Made by a program: the position numbers and the translations under genes
The notes under the pieces: model-generated
Database searches by the model: none
The model's input: only the letters and a program-made list of their open reading frames with translations
Told to the model about the DNA's origin: nothing
Shown here: piece by piece, positions 52,943 through 64,000 of the stretch
Position numbering within the stretch: position 1 is the stretch's first letter
Layout of the letters: each line of letters begins with the position of its first letter
NCBI GenBank assembly: GCA_018857735.1
Contig: JABMCL010000287.1
Span: forward strand, 197,001-261,000
Direction: 5' to 3'
From: Alviniconcha marisindica
Taxonomy: Eukaryota; Mollusca; Gastropoda; Provannidae
DNA: 64,000 nucleotides

Positions 52943-54639
52943 CTGCCTTCACACAGAGACGCTACATTGCATGCTGTAGTGTCTATCCTTGCATCATCTG
53001 AGCATCGAACATCCGCGAAACCCATGGAAGAAAGTGAAGGAAACCAAACTCGTAGTGCCCTGCTGGTTTCTTAAAGATTACTTTTGGATCGGGGAGTGGG
53101 GGAGGATGAGGTGGGCTGGGGGTGTGGGGTGGGGAGGAGCTGTTTTAACACCTTCTTGCTTCCACTCAAGCTTTTTAACCCCCCATCCCCCACCCCCACC
53201 TCACCCACCCCCGGCGAGATTGTGTAAGTTACCGAGTCACCGTGTCAGTGAGGTGTTTTTCCTGCGGCCCCACAGCATCTGTGGGATAGATAGCGCCGGC
53301 TGCCTCCTCAAGGCTCCAGGGAGAAGATTATCAGCGGCAGTCGTGCCCTACTGGTCCTGCGGTGTAGCCACGGAGGTTGGCAACGGGCTGCAAAACCCAA
53401 ACACATCATCCCGACATCCAGCTACAGTCACGCACACCAGGTTGTCTACAGAGCAAGAACCACTAGGTCCTTGACTCTCCTCAGATCCTGTACAATCTCG
53501 GGAAGGCGGGGTTGGGTGGGGCGGAGGGGGGAGCAGGGGGGGTGGGGGGGGCGTGAACCGTAGTAGATAGATGATTAGGGACGAGGAGAACTGGGGAGGG
53601 GAGGAGGATTCCGATAATAATTATGACTCATTGCATCCTTCGCAAAGAAACAACAGTTAAGACTTTGTCTCGAAGATGGAGCAAGTTGAACTTGAGCCGG
53701 CTGCAAGAGGAAGGGTCTGCGAAGAATAAGTCAAGAGTAACAAGAATTTAGTCTCAAGAGATGAACCCCCCAGCTTCCAGAGAGATGAACGCCCAACTGG
53801 GAGAATTAAGGTGTACCACAAGGAAGAGGAGTGCGAAAGACGCTGGGTCAGTAGTAAACTCAAAAGTTGTTTCACATTACATGAGCGCGGTGAAGGTTTT
53901 CCCAGCTAAACACCGCGGAATAAACAGGCCCGTGCAATCCGTCAACGGGTTGCTTGAGAAGCCATTTCCTGCCTTCAGAGCTTTTATAGCCTCAGCACGT
54001 TGCGCGGTCTGTCTGGAGGGTTAACGAGGTTCAGAGCACTTTAGCTTCTCAAGGAGAAGATCCCCCTTCATTCCAATCAAAGGTTAGTCTTTTAATTATA
54101 GCTGGTGTTCATCTTTGCGATCAACCCGGTTTTTGCGGCTGTTGTTGTTTTTCTACACCTTTTCCCCCTTCTACCGGCGGAGGAGGATTAAAAAGGGAGA
54201 AAAATATGGCGAAGGTGGCTTTCTAATTTAAAAAAAAAAAAGGTCCGCAAAAACTGCTGTGTGGATCACAAAGGGAACCCAGGAGATCGTCGCACTTACT
54301 GCGCGATTAATTCCTATCCACCCCACCGCTCAAAACCAGAAATAGCTTTGTGTACTCCCAAGTGAAAGCATTCTTGAAGGGGTTTTCCACTGTGTTTGGG
54401 GAGGAAACGTTAGTGTTTTTTGTGATACAAAAGTCGGTTGTGACCAAGTTATATCATCACAACCCTGTCTTTATTTTCTTTGATTTCTCTTGAACGAATT
54501 ACATGTTTTGTGCACTGTATTTGTTTTCAGTGCTGAGGTCTCTGGAAAGCTATTAGGAAAATAAAGGGTAAGGGTGGTTGTAATTCTATTAATCATTTAA
54601 AAGTTAACGGTAATCTCATTACCAATTAAAAAAAAAAAA
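52943..54639 (+). other. Non-coding stretch, nothing recognised
   Basis: G/T-rich near 53090-53150 and 53505-53560. A frame at about 53240-53474 (SICGIDSAGCLLKAPGRRLS) has no recognisable family. A poly-A tract at 54628-54647 abuts the LINE. Confidence 0.5.
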
Positions 54640-54721
54640 AAAAAAAAGGAAGAGGTATTAGCTAAAAATCTGTCAAAATTCTTCGACGGAAAATTATTAT
54701 GATGAATTTCAGAGGATTAAA

Positions 54722-55213
54722 ATGTTAAAAGAAAAACGACGCCTGGACTTCTCTTCCAAAAATGAAGAGGAGTACAACCTCCCTTTTTTCATGACTGAAT
54801 TGAGGCAATCGTTACAGAGAGCCAACGATTCAGCCACCGGTTTGGACCCGGTCCACTACCAACTTTTAACACACCTCCCAAATTCTGCTCTATCCGTCCT
54901 TTTAAAAGTATATAACCACGTGTGGGAATCTGGCTGTTTTCCGCCATCGTGGCGTGAGGCGGTAGTTATCTCCATTCCGAAACCCGGTAAGGATCACTCG
55001 GATCCCGGTAATTTCACACCTATAGCATTAACCAGCTGTTTGTGTAAAACGATGGAAAGGATGATCAACGCTCGCCTCATGTGGTCCCTCGAGTCGCAGG
55101 GTTCTTCTTTCCGAGAAGCAGTGCGGCTTCAGGAAGAACCACGTAGTTGGATCATCTCGTTCGTTTTGAAACGTTTATTAGAAATGCCTTCGTTAAAAAA
55201 GAACACGTCTTAA
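54722..55213 (+). pseudogene. LINE reverse transcriptase, fingers region (broken)
   Basis: Contains NDSATGLDPVHYQLLTHLP and the RT2 block PKPGKDHSDPGNFTPIALTS with the CKTMERMINARL helix. The frame can be read back to about 54662. After LMWSLESQG a frameshift moves GFRKNH into another frame (near 55125), and the frame ends in a stop at 55211. Confidence 0.9.
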
Positions 55214-55214
55214 C

Positions 55215-55470
55215 CATTTTCTTTGCCCTTTGAGAAAGCTTACGACACAACGTGGAAGCACGGCATTCTGGCGGACCTCTGGGATCTCGGTTTCAGGGGC
55301 CACCTCCCCAGGTTTATTCAGAGTTTCCTGTCGGAACCGTTCTTTCAGGGTTAGAGTGGGTTCCACTCTTTCCGAGCTGCACGAGCAGGAGATGGGGGTC
55401 CCGCAAGGTAGCACCTGTCTCCGGCCCTTTTCAGCATTAAAATTAACAACATTGTTAAAGCTGTCTTAAA
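55215..55470 (+). pseudogene. LINE reverse transcriptase, palm motifs A-B (broken)
   Basis: EKAYDTTWKHGILADLWDLG (motif A, with the catalytic Asp in AYD) and EMGVPQGS (motif B) are both visible but lie in different frames, with a further shift after motif B. Confidence 0.88.
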
Positions 55471-55486
55471 GGGTACTGATTGCTCC

Positions 55487-56464
55487 TTGTTTGTGGACGA
55501 CTTTGCTTTGTGTGCGAGTGGAAAGACGTTAAACAGAGTGGAAAGAGCTATGCAGCTGTGTGTAAACAGCGTTCAGAAGTGGGTGTCTGAGAACGGCTTC
55601 AAGTTCTCCACCACTGAGACGGTCTGTATTCATTTCCATCAACAGTATGTTTTTTCCCCAGACCCTAACATTCTTCTGGGAAAAACACCTATAAAAGTAG
55701 TCAGAGAAGCAAAGTTCCTTGGTGTTGTCTTTGACACGAAACATACTTTTAAAAATCACATTCAGTACCTTAAAACCTCCTGTCAGAAGGCTCTGGACAT
55801 TCTTCGTGTAGTGGGACATACTGATTGGGGAGCAGATCGTATCGTCCTGCTACACCTTTACCGTTCGTTAGTCCGCTCCAAACTGGATTATGGATGCATT
55901 GTGTACGGATCGGCCCGTCGGTCGATTCTGAAACAATTGGATCCGATTCACCATCAGGGCTTGCGAATCGCGTTGGGTACTTTCCGCACATCTCCTGCTC
56001 AAAGTCTATACATAGAAGCACATGAATCGTCATTAACTACTCGCCGATTAAAATTGTCTTTAAACTCTGTTCTTAAACTCAAATTCCTGCCGGAAAACCC
56101 AGCCTATAGTTGCGTTTTTGAACCCGAAAACATCAGATTATTTGAAGAATCGGAGTCAAAGGTTCCACCTCTTGGCATCCGCATTCTCCCCCACTTGGAG
56201 AAATCCAAACTTAACCTAAATTTGGTAGACGATGCTCCCTCGTTGGACATCGTCCCTTGGAAACTTTCAGTTCCTGCAGTCCGTTTTGACCTAACCAGTT
56301 TCAAAAAAGATACAACAAACCCAGAAATATATAAACAGCTCTATTTACAACTTATCTCTGAATATCCTTTATCAGAATTTTTTTTGCTGTGGCGGCTGAA
56401 CGAATTAAAAAAACTTGTACATGTCGGCTTCCAGACGACAGTTCAATATATACAGCAGAGTTGA
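55487..56464 (+). pseudogene. LINE reverse transcriptase, motif C, thumb and connection (open segment)
   Basis: This 325-codon segment starts at the catalytic FVDDF motif and continues AREAKFLGVVFDTKHTFKNH-like and RSLVRSKLDYGCIVYGSARR, both characteristic of jockey-group elements. It ends in a stop where the frame slips near 56380-56390. Confidence 0.92.
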
Positions 56465-56796
56465 GGGCTATTCTTTTAGCTCTCAAACATGTTTATTATT
56501 CCAAAGAAAAATCATTTTTGATATTATCTGATTCCCTTTCATCGTTGCAGTCAATATTAAACCTAAAATATGATCATCCAGTCTTAGTTCAGATTTTAGA
56601 ATTATATACAGAAATGACAAGAGAGGGGGGAGAGATTGTTTTCATCTGGGTTCCCGGCCATGTTGGCATTAGGGGAAATTCGGTTGCAGATTCTGCAGCT
56701 AAGGATGCCCTTGATGGAGACATCTCGGTTGAGCTCATCCCATTCTCAGACCTAAAATCACGCACAAATAAATATATTAGAACTGTGGCAGTCTGA
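56389..56796 (+). pseudogene. LINE RNase H domain lacking its first catalytic Asp
   Basis: AAERIKKTCTC, then DDSSIYTAELRAILLALKHV (catalytic Glu), SFLILSDSLSSLQSI (Asp) and WVPGHVGIRGNSVADSA (His and the last Asp). The usual first motif, TDGS, is not present before it: the upstream segment runs straight from ISEYPLSEFF into AERIKK, indicating a deletion. A stop at 56794 precedes the next block. Confidence 0.9.
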
Positions 56797-56849
56797 GTGG
56801 GATGAGTTCCCGGAAAATAAATTATATAAGATATTCCCAGTATTAAAAA

Positions 56850-57113
56850 AATGTATTTTTGTCCTGGACAAACAGAAAAGAAGAGACTGTGATGGCCGAT
56901 TGCAATTGGGCCCTTCTTTTATTACTCATTCCATTTTTTTTGAAGGGTGAGGAACCGCCAATGTGCATCGGATGTGATAAACGTTTAACCATAGAGCATA
57001 TTTTACTTACTTGTTCGGATTTTATTGAAATAATAGAGAGCCACTTTACACAGCTAAATCACTGTGCATGTTGTTTCAGGATATTTCACCTGAGAAGATT
57101 TTTAACTTTTTGA
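56850..57113 (+). pseudogene. LINE C-terminal Cys/His segment
   Basis: GEEPPMCIGCDKRLTIEHIL followed by LTCSDF has the C-x2-C...H...C pattern that follows RNase H in this LINE group. Flanking residues are garbled by frameshifts. Confidence 0.85.
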
Positions 57114-57339
57114 AAGAAATTAAAGAAAATAAGAAATTAATATTTTTGGAAAAAATTAAATTTGAGATCATTTTTAGTTATGTTTGTATTTTCACCTTTT
57201 AAACGTGGTTTTAAAACTGTATATAGACCCATTTTAAGACATACACATTATTAATTTTTTTTAAATATAATATGAGATGTGCATCGCCCTGATATAACCG
57301 CACCGGTTGACTGGGCGTAAAACACCAACTTACTTACTT
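57114..57339 (+). other. LINE 3' UTR and tail
   Basis: A/T-rich untranslated region ending GCATCGCCCTGATATAACCG, then CACCGGTTGACTGGGCGTAA and AACACCAACTTACTTACTT. Confidence 0.85.
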
Positions 57340-57564
57340 GTGACCCCTTTATGAATATGGTGGGTAGTTAACTTGAGAAGTACATGTGACGTCTTACTAC
57401 TATGGGTGGGGGGAGGGGGGGGGGTCTGATTCATGTTTATGCATACGGTTCTGAGAGTAGTCTCTGTCCACACAGCCATGACATGAGTGGCGGGGGGCTT
57501 ACAAACGATTTTTTTCATTGAAATGCTTCTACGAGCACGTCTTTGGGCTATTTCTGTTCATTAC

Positions 57565-57840
57565 CGAGGTGCAGGCAGAGAGACGGTCTTGCCTCAGTCC
57601 GTCGTGTTATCGCTATTTTGCCATCATCTGATCAGGTGCAGACAGAGAGACAGTCTTACCTCATGCCGTCATGTCATCGCTATTTTGCCATCATCTGATC
57701 AAGTGCAGGCAGAGAGACAGTCTTACCTCATTCCGTCGTGTCATCGCTATTTTGCCATCATCTGATTAGGTGCAGACAGAGAGACAGTCTTACCTCATGC
57801 CGTTCTATCATCGCTATTTTGCCATCATCTGATCAACGCC
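57565..57840 (+). repeat. 67-bp minisatellite (about 4 units)
   Basis: The unit contains TCGCTATTTTGCCATCATCT, then GATCAGGTGCAGACAGAGAG and ACAGTCTTACCTCATGCCGT. Spacing is 67 bp. Confidence 0.95.
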
Positions 57841-58760
57841 TACTATATAGCTGCCCCTTCTTGGGACACTATCCTTTAACATAAAATTAGATAGAGACAA
57901 ATTTGAAATATCCGTACTGTACTCTTCGGCATGATGGGCCCTGGACGGAGAGTTTAGCAATGTGTGTAGTCATAGTGATTCGCTAAACAGATGATGCTTT
58001 TCCCAATGTCTGTTGTAATGATGACGATATCGCAATGTCTACGAGTTTACTAACAATATCTATTGTAACAATGACTTGCTAAATTGTTATATATAATTAA
58101 TTAATTATTATTATTATTAAAACCAATATGTGTAATACTTTAAGTGTCAGAGCAGCATCGAATGCGCAAGAATTCTTTCTAAAGTAAGCTAGTTAGTAAC
58201 TGGATATCAGCGTCCTTTTCAACAGTACAGTAACCTCAGAACGATTCTAATGGTGTTGTTGGTGTCGTTTTTTGTTTGTTTTTTGTTTTGTTTTTTAAAA
58301 CATTTCGTAACTTTTATAACTCGTGTGGTATACGAAGGAATGCTGCTTGTGGGGACAAACTGACCCAGCAGTTCTCGCTTTTGACATTTGCCACTGTTTC
58401 GCATGATGGAGTTTCGATCCTGGCTCAGCATTGTGCATCGTCGTCTGGTCTGGTGTGGGAAACGGGTTATGCGTGTAGCCAAGAACTCACATGTATAATT
58501 TATGTAGAGCCATCCGTCTAGCCTTGCAGACGAGGACGAAAAACGTGTCAGACCTATGCGCTTCTGGCCACGCATACAGAAGGTCACTATGGGGCTTGAA
58601 ACAAAAGAGGAGTAGGGGGTAAACATCCAGCAACCCGGATATTGTTTCCCCATTGCGTCGCGATAGGCATTCCTAAAACTTTGCATACACTGGAGGGACT
58701 GGGTAAAGCTGCTCTTGCAGCTGCCACTTACCCATGTAAGGCGACCAGATTTCCACCACT
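57841..58760 (+). other. Non-coding stretch, nothing recognised
   Basis: Minus-strand frames open over 58219-58686 give no recognisable domain. Confidence 0.55.
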
Positions 58761-58763
58761 ATC

Positions 58764-58766
<3 letters not shown>

Positions 58767-58801
<35 letters not shown>

Positions 58802-58859
58802 TTTACCCTCATCCCAAACACCACACCCCCCCCCGCCCTAAAATAAAAAAATAAAAAAT

Positions 58860-58918
<59 letters not shown>
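58767..58918 (+). repeat. Poly-C run and GA microsatellite
   Basis: A run of about 35 C at 58768-58802 and (GA)n at 58863-58918. Confidence 0.97.
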
Positions 58919-58924
<6 letters not shown>

Positions 58925-58989
58925 CCTTCGCATTTCCTAATGAAACCATGAAAGAGCATCAACCCTAGCCATTTTACGACGAGCAACTC

Positions 58990-59703
58990 TTGTTTTCCAG
59001 AAGTCGTGTGACGTTTTCACTGACGGAAAATCAATACTTTTTTCTTTTTCTTAATGGGAATAACAGAGAATGGATCCCACTACTCAACTGCATTAACCAC
59101 GTTCTGTCAAATGGCTTCCCGTTTTTCTTTCTTTTTTCTGATTTAAAAAAAATAAAAATGGGGGTGCGTTTTGGGGGGTGGGGAGGGGGGGATTTTTTCC
59201 CCTTCTCTTTCTCCCTTTGCTGATTGCTTAAGCCACAGTTCGGTGTGCGCCTTTCAAAAGAGTGTGAAGAGTTTATTACGCACAATTTGCATACTCATTA
59301 ATTGTTTGATCCTCTTTGACCCTGTTGCTTGGGCAACCAACCCAGGATTCATTGTAGGGACAGAACTGTTCCACAAGCAGCAGCAGTTTTGTCACCAGTC
59401 CTGGGGCAGACCTACAGCGTGTTGTTGCTGTGGAGCTTTGGGTCTTGGAAGAGCATGCAGCTGTTGGTAGGCCGCTGCGTCGGTATGTTTCACATCATCA
59501 TCATCTCCCTCAGCTGCCACCAGGCGATTAACTGCATCACGCGGCCCGCTTCGCCCACTAACATGCAACGTTCGTCGGTGTTTTTTGTGGTGAAGCCCGC
59601 CACTACCGACCTTGCCGAAAGATAACGGCCCCCTCCCCAAAGTGCATGCCCCCCCCCCCCCCTTTTTTTTTCCTTTTCTTTTTCTTTCTTTCTTTTTTTT
59701 TTT

Positions 59704-59734
<31 letters not shown>

Positions 59735-60695
59735 GGGTAATAACATGTTGCCTGAAGTGTTGTCTGACGTGCGCGTTTGATGAGAATACACGTCTTCTTC
59801 ACAAAACTATCTTCTTCTTCTTCTTCTCCACACAGAACCGTCTTCTTCTCCACAATAACAAATTTAATCAAGGTGAAGATTGTGCCTCTTTGGAATAGTG
59901 TGTGTGTACGGGGTAGGGGAGAAAGCCATGTCGACCGAGACTGAAGCGATCTGGACCGAGTTTAAACAAACTTTGTTGTTATTGTTGTTTGTGTATGTTA
60001 CTTTTTCTTTATTTTTTTTTCTTTTTCATTTTTTTTTTTTTTTTTTAAAGATAAGTATCCGATGATAATAATAAAGATGATGATAAGGTGACACAAAGAG
60101 GACGATCAGATTACATCAGAGGCTTTTCGAGTTATCAGAACAGCTAGCCTCAAGACGTTGAAAAGATCCGTCTTTGCTTTGTGAAAAGGGCGAAGGGATC
60201 CTTTGGCTTTCTTTTTTTTTTAAAGAGGAGGAGGACAGTGGCAGTAAGGATTTTTATTTTATTTTTTAAATTAATGGATGGGACACGAGTTGGAAATGGA
60301 AGGAAGTGAACGCCACTGCCGGGTTAAAAACAAAAACAATGGAGAGGATAGGGGTTGATTAGCGACCGAGAGAGGAGTTGCTCTGAGGCACAAACAACTC
60401 AAAAATTATAGTAATAACAAAAATCGAAAATATTTTTTAAACAAATCTGTTCAGCCCATCACGGTGCACGCAGAGACAGGTTTCGAGGAGCACTGGGATG
60501 AAAACGACAGACACGCATATGGCATCACGAATATCAAAAGAGATGGAGCATACATTTTTGAAGAGGTCACCACACAATCACCACCGCCTCAGTGTTCCCC
60601 GACCAGCAGTATACGTTGATTTTGTTACTTTTTTCCCGTTGGTAGTTCGTATGTCGTCCATTATTATTATTATTAATTCACACAAGCTCTGTCAG
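58990..60695 (+). other. Non-coding stretch with homopolymer runs
   Basis: Includes poly-C/T (59650-59713), poly-G (59714-59737) and T-rich stretches. No gene recognised. Confidence 0.6.
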
Positions 60696-60699
60696 ACAG

Positions 60700-61580
60700 T
60701 ATACCCACATTGACGGATGTTCCAGCTGACGGTCTGCTCACACTGACGGAAGCTCTGTCAGACAGTCTGCTCACACTGACGGAAGTTCCATCAGACGGTC
60801 TGCTCACACTGACAAACCTCCTATTAGACTATCAGTCCAAAATGACTGAAGTTCTGTTCTCCCCATTTTGCCCACACTGACAGATTCGTTCTGACGGTCT
60901 GCCCACACTGACGGAAGTCCTACTGGATGGTCTGCGTATACGAACAATTTAAAGTTCTGTCCAACGTTCTGCCCACACTGACGGAACTCGTGTCCGACGA
61001 TCTGCCTACACTGATGGAATTCCTGTCCGACAGTCTGCCCACACTGACGGAACTCGTGTCCGACGATCTCCCCAAACTGATGGGACTCCTGTCGGACAGT
61101 CTGCCCACACTGACGGAACTCGTGTCCGACGGTCTGCCCACCCTGGCGGAACTCATGTCCGACGATTTGCCCACACTTACGGAATTTCCATCAGGAGATC
61201 TGCCCACACTGACCTAACTTCCATCAGATGATCTGCCAACACTGGCGGAACTCATGTCCGAGAATTTTTCCACACTGACGGAACTTCCATCAGACGATCT
61301 TCCCACACTGACGGAAATTCCATCAGACGATCTGCCTACGCTGACGGCACTTCAGTCAGACGATATGCCCACACTGACGAACTCCTGTTACATATTATGG
61401 TCCTTGTTAGACTATCTGCCGGCACTGACGAACTCCTGTTATGTATTATGTTAGACGATCTTCCCGCACTGACGAACTCCTGTTACGTATTATGTTAGAC
61501 GATCTGCCCACACTGACGGAACTCGTATTATATATCAGACGATCTGCCCACGCTGACGGAACTCCTGTCAGACAACCTGC
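60700..61580 (+). repeat. 33-bp minisatellite (about 26 units)
   Basis: The unit is GTCTGCCCACACTGACGGAA followed by CTCGTGTCCGACG. The period is a multiple of three, so both strands stay open over long stretches: LPTLTELVSDD on the plus strand and SSVSVGRSSDT-like on the minus strand. A variant block with CTCCTGTTACGTATTATG interrupts the distal part. Confidence 0.95.
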
Positions 61581-61589
61581 AGTGGGGTA

Positions 61590-61720
61590 CTGTGGGTGCA
61601 GGAATTAAGATCCCCTCTGTTGAGAACCACGAGCTGCGAAAGGATCTTTCTCCCTTTAAAGCATGGAGTAGGTCAAAATGCAGCCATGCATGCTTTGCAG
61701 ACAGCCAGGAATTTCTTCCT
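61590..61720 (+). mobile_element. Dispersed repeat, family 4
   Basis: Contains AGATCCCCTCTGTTGAGAAC and GCAGCCATGCATGCTTTGCA. Related to 30600, 52036 and 63470. Confidence 0.55.
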
Positions 61721-62141
61721 TGTCCTACACACACGCACGCACACACACACATTCCTGGTTCACCCCCCCCCCCCCCCCCCCTCCCAATCCTCTCCCTACT
61801 TTTTAACAGCAGGTTCTCGTGTTGAGTGCCTGCGGCATATAAACAGGCTCCAAAAAATGTGACTGTGTATTGTAATAGTGAATCAGATATGTTTCTGATT
61901 TCATAAATTGTGTTGCCTGAATTGAGTCCATAGTGAATATTGCTTTGGGGTTCATGCTTGGAAAATGTGATAGCCTACTACTACAATTAGTACTGTCGGT
62001 TGTAGGTGAAATGCAGCTGTTGAGAGGTGCTTGTTGTTGGCCATTTTTCATTCGATTACGTTTGCTGTTGACTGTTTGCGTTCTGAGCTGTGGTCCCGTT
62101 TTTTGCTTGGGATTTTGGTGACGTGTTTTGAACTGGGGTAA

Positions 62142-62202
62142 AAAGGTGACCCTAAGCGGTTAGGTTGACAGGACGTTAAAAATCCAAGAACTAACTAACC
62201 TA
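62142..62202 (+). mobile_element. Dispersed tail repeat, family 2
   Basis: AAGGTGACCCTAAGCGGTTA, then GGTTGACAGGACGTTAAAAA and TCCAAGAACTAACTAACC. It is followed directly by a short return of the 33-bp repeat (AGACAGTCTGCCCACACTG at about 62205). Confidence 0.75.
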
Positions 62203-62565
62203 TCAGACAGTCTGCCCACACTGTCGCGGAAGTTCTATCAGACGCGTCGAATGAGATAGGTCAGGATCAGAGAGCCGCTTCGTCAATCGATCTTTTGGTC
62301 ATCAAAGAGGTCCTTACCGAGTGGACCAGAAAGGATGGGACCGCACAGGCACTCATAACCGAGGCCTCTCCAACGGAAAGCTATTGTTGCGGGCTCGTCT
62401 TTACTCCTCCTTTTCCGCATCAGAGAGCGGGGTGTAAGGGGGACTCACAGAGAAGCTAATGAGCGGTGAACGCCATGCTGTTACATTAATTACCCATGCC
62501 ATTATTGGAGATTGCCGCCCGACCAACCCCTTCTTAAACGAGCTTTGGCTTGTGGCGAAGAACAG

Positions 62566-62660
62566 AACTCAGGGGCTGTGTGAAATTCGAGGTGGCCGTC
62601 CTGGGCTCCCGTCCCAAATAGTCTGTACGGTCTCTCTGGACATAGAGCAACATTGAACTT
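62566..62660 (+). mobile_element. SINE-like fragment with family 3 tail
   Basis: AGAACTCAGGGGCTGTGTGA, then AATTCGAGGTGGCCGTCCTG, GGCTCCCGTCCCAAATAGTC and GGTCTCTCTGGACATAGAGC. It aligns with 19694-19790. Confidence 0.75.
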
Positions 62661-62806
62661 GAACGTGACGAAGAACGAGATCTAATAAACTCAGCGAAAA
62701 CAGGACAGCGCGGGCGTGATTGAAGAGTACCGTTTGAGAATTTATCACTTGGTCTTTTCACGTTGTAAATAACGACAAGAAAGAAGAAGAAAAAAAGCAG
62801 GTGCAG

Positions 62807-62938
<132 letters not shown>

Positions 62939-63469
62939 CTACGCACACCACACCATATATTCGCCACACCATCAGAAAAATATAAATGTTTCCGTTTTTG
63001 TTCATCGAAAACACCGTACATGTCATGAAACCCGTGGGTGCTGGCTTTGGCGGGTCAACCGTTGGTGCTGGTTTTGGACACCGTCTAAACGACACTTATT
63101 GCGCTGCGCGTATTAATCGCTAGGCCTTTGACATAGTGTGTCGCGTCAGTGTGGCGACTTTCGTGTAAGGGCCTTTGTAAGTTAGGGAATTCCAGCATTT
63201 TACACTTCTTTCAGTTCTGCTTCAAAATACTTGTTTTTAACGAGTGGTGCGTGGGAGACACGAACAGATCGTGACAAAAGTGCAGGCCACTGGTACATGG
63301 TGGCAGCTGACACCGTTGTGTTGTGATTGTTGGAAGGAATTGGAACATCGAAAGCTATGCATAGCAAATTAACGATGTTATTATTAGTAGTAGCAGTAGT
63401 ATCATCACCATTATCATCATCATCATCAATCTGAACCCGATTGATGGCTTGTCGGGCCCACAGTAGAGG

Positions 63470-63600
63470 TACCGCGGACGCAGAAAATAAGGCACCTTCT
63501 GCTGAGAAGCCGGGGCTGTTAAAGATCATTCTTTGACGCCAGGAGTAAATCAGGATATAGCCACACATGCTTCGCCTTTGGTCAGGAATTTATCCCTTTC
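63470..63600 (+). mobile_element. Dispersed repeat, family 4
   Basis: GCACCTTCTGCTGAGAAGCC and GCCACACATGCTTCGCCTTT resemble 61590-61720 in order and spacing. GTGGCGCT(G/T)GGC..ATTTGGG is then repeated at 63634 and 63707. Confidence 0.55.
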
Positions 63601-63928
63601 GAATGGGCGACTTAGCTGCGGATCGTCCCGCTTGGTGGCGCTGGGCATATTTGGGGCTTTGACAAAGCTCAGGTCAGCTGAAAATGATCTCCCCTACACT
63701 AGCCAGGTGGCGCTTGGCCTATTTGGGTAGTGCAATGCTCAAGCCAGCAAAGTCGCTCATTACGACCATCCTGATTCCATTTCAACTTCTCCCCCACCCT
63801 CCACATTAGAATCATCTCTCCGTTTTTACGTCGACTTATTTTCACTTGCTTGTAGTTCTGATCTGAGTAAACTGTATAAGGCATGAGAAAAGTGTTGGAT
63901 GTTTATTGCCCTATGACAGCGTTTGGTC

Positions 63929-63995
63929 GTCCTGATGTGACCCTGTCTGGCTGACAGGAAAGCCACCTCAGACAGTAGGAGAAAATAAAATCCAT
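63929..63995 (+). mobile_element. Dispersed tail repeat, family 2 (with insertion)
   Basis: CCTGATGTGACCCTGTCTGG, then CTGACAGGAAAGCCACCTCA, with AAAATAAAATCC restored at the end. The middle differs from other copies. Confidence 0.6.
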
Positions 63996-64000
63996 TCCTA

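Larger units (their letters stand above)
54640..57339 (+). mobile_element. Jockey-like non-LTR retrotransposon, 5'-truncated and frameshifted
   Basis: In order it carries reverse transcriptase, RNase H and a C-terminal Cys/His motif, and it ends in a short tail with (TTAC)n (57327-57339), as in jockey-type LINEs of marine invertebrates. The apurinic endonuclease and ORF1 are missing, so it is 5'-truncated; similarity starts just after a poly-A tract. At least four frame breaks and internal deletions make it inactive. A tail-only copy lies at 10430-10494. Confidence 0.93.

Noticed and set aside
54722..56796. Host reverse transcriptase-like gene
   Set aside because: Multiple frameshifts, missing endonuclease and retroposon tail show a dead LINE copy.

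Overview
This is animal nuclear DNA, most likely from a mollusc and probably a gastropod. That placement is inferred. The coding exons are conserved animal exons with GT-AG introns. Between them lie very dense dinucleotide repeats, long poly-G/poly-C runs, unrelated minisatellites, tRNA-derived SINE heads and a decayed jockey-like LINE. The species cannot be fixed from the sequence alone.

Positions 270-14569 (+) hold 15 consecutive internal exons of the single invertebrate Trio/Kalirin gene, a Rho-family guanine nucleotide exchange factor. They join without a phase error into 638 codons: the end of the spectrin-repeat region, a short linker, the complete first DH (RhoGEF) domain, its PH domain and a Ser/Thr-rich tail. 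The gene enters from the left edge. The SH3 domain, second DH-PH, Ig/FN3 and kinase parts are not seen in the next 49 kb. Nearly every long intron carries its own minisatellite. Two of these arrays are built from exon edges: one repeats a splice donor (8526-9602) and one repeats a splice acceptor plus the start of a DH exon (10657-11159).

Positions 14570-64000 have no exon I can name. They are either one very large intron or intron plus intergenic DNA. They contain microsatellites, about fifteen further minisatellites, SINE-like and LINE-tail fragments, a long polypurine block, and a 5'-truncated, frameshifted jockey-like LINE at 54640-57339. The 3' tail of that LINE recurs in reverse orientation inside the Trio intron at 10430-10494. 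A few short stretches look coding-like or promoter-like: a GC-rich island near 44.8 kb, a possible alternative first exon at 46734, a possible signal-peptide exon at 48572 and a possible micro-exon at 50191. None is proven.

The most novel item is a family of non-autonomous DNA transposons found by comparing distant parts of the window. There is a 438-bp copy (33958-34395) that interrupts a minisatellite, an inverted full-size copy (52504-52934), and a 70-bp copy that is only the two terminal inverted repeats back to back (23759-23828). All three are flanked by near-perfect 8-9 bp target duplications.
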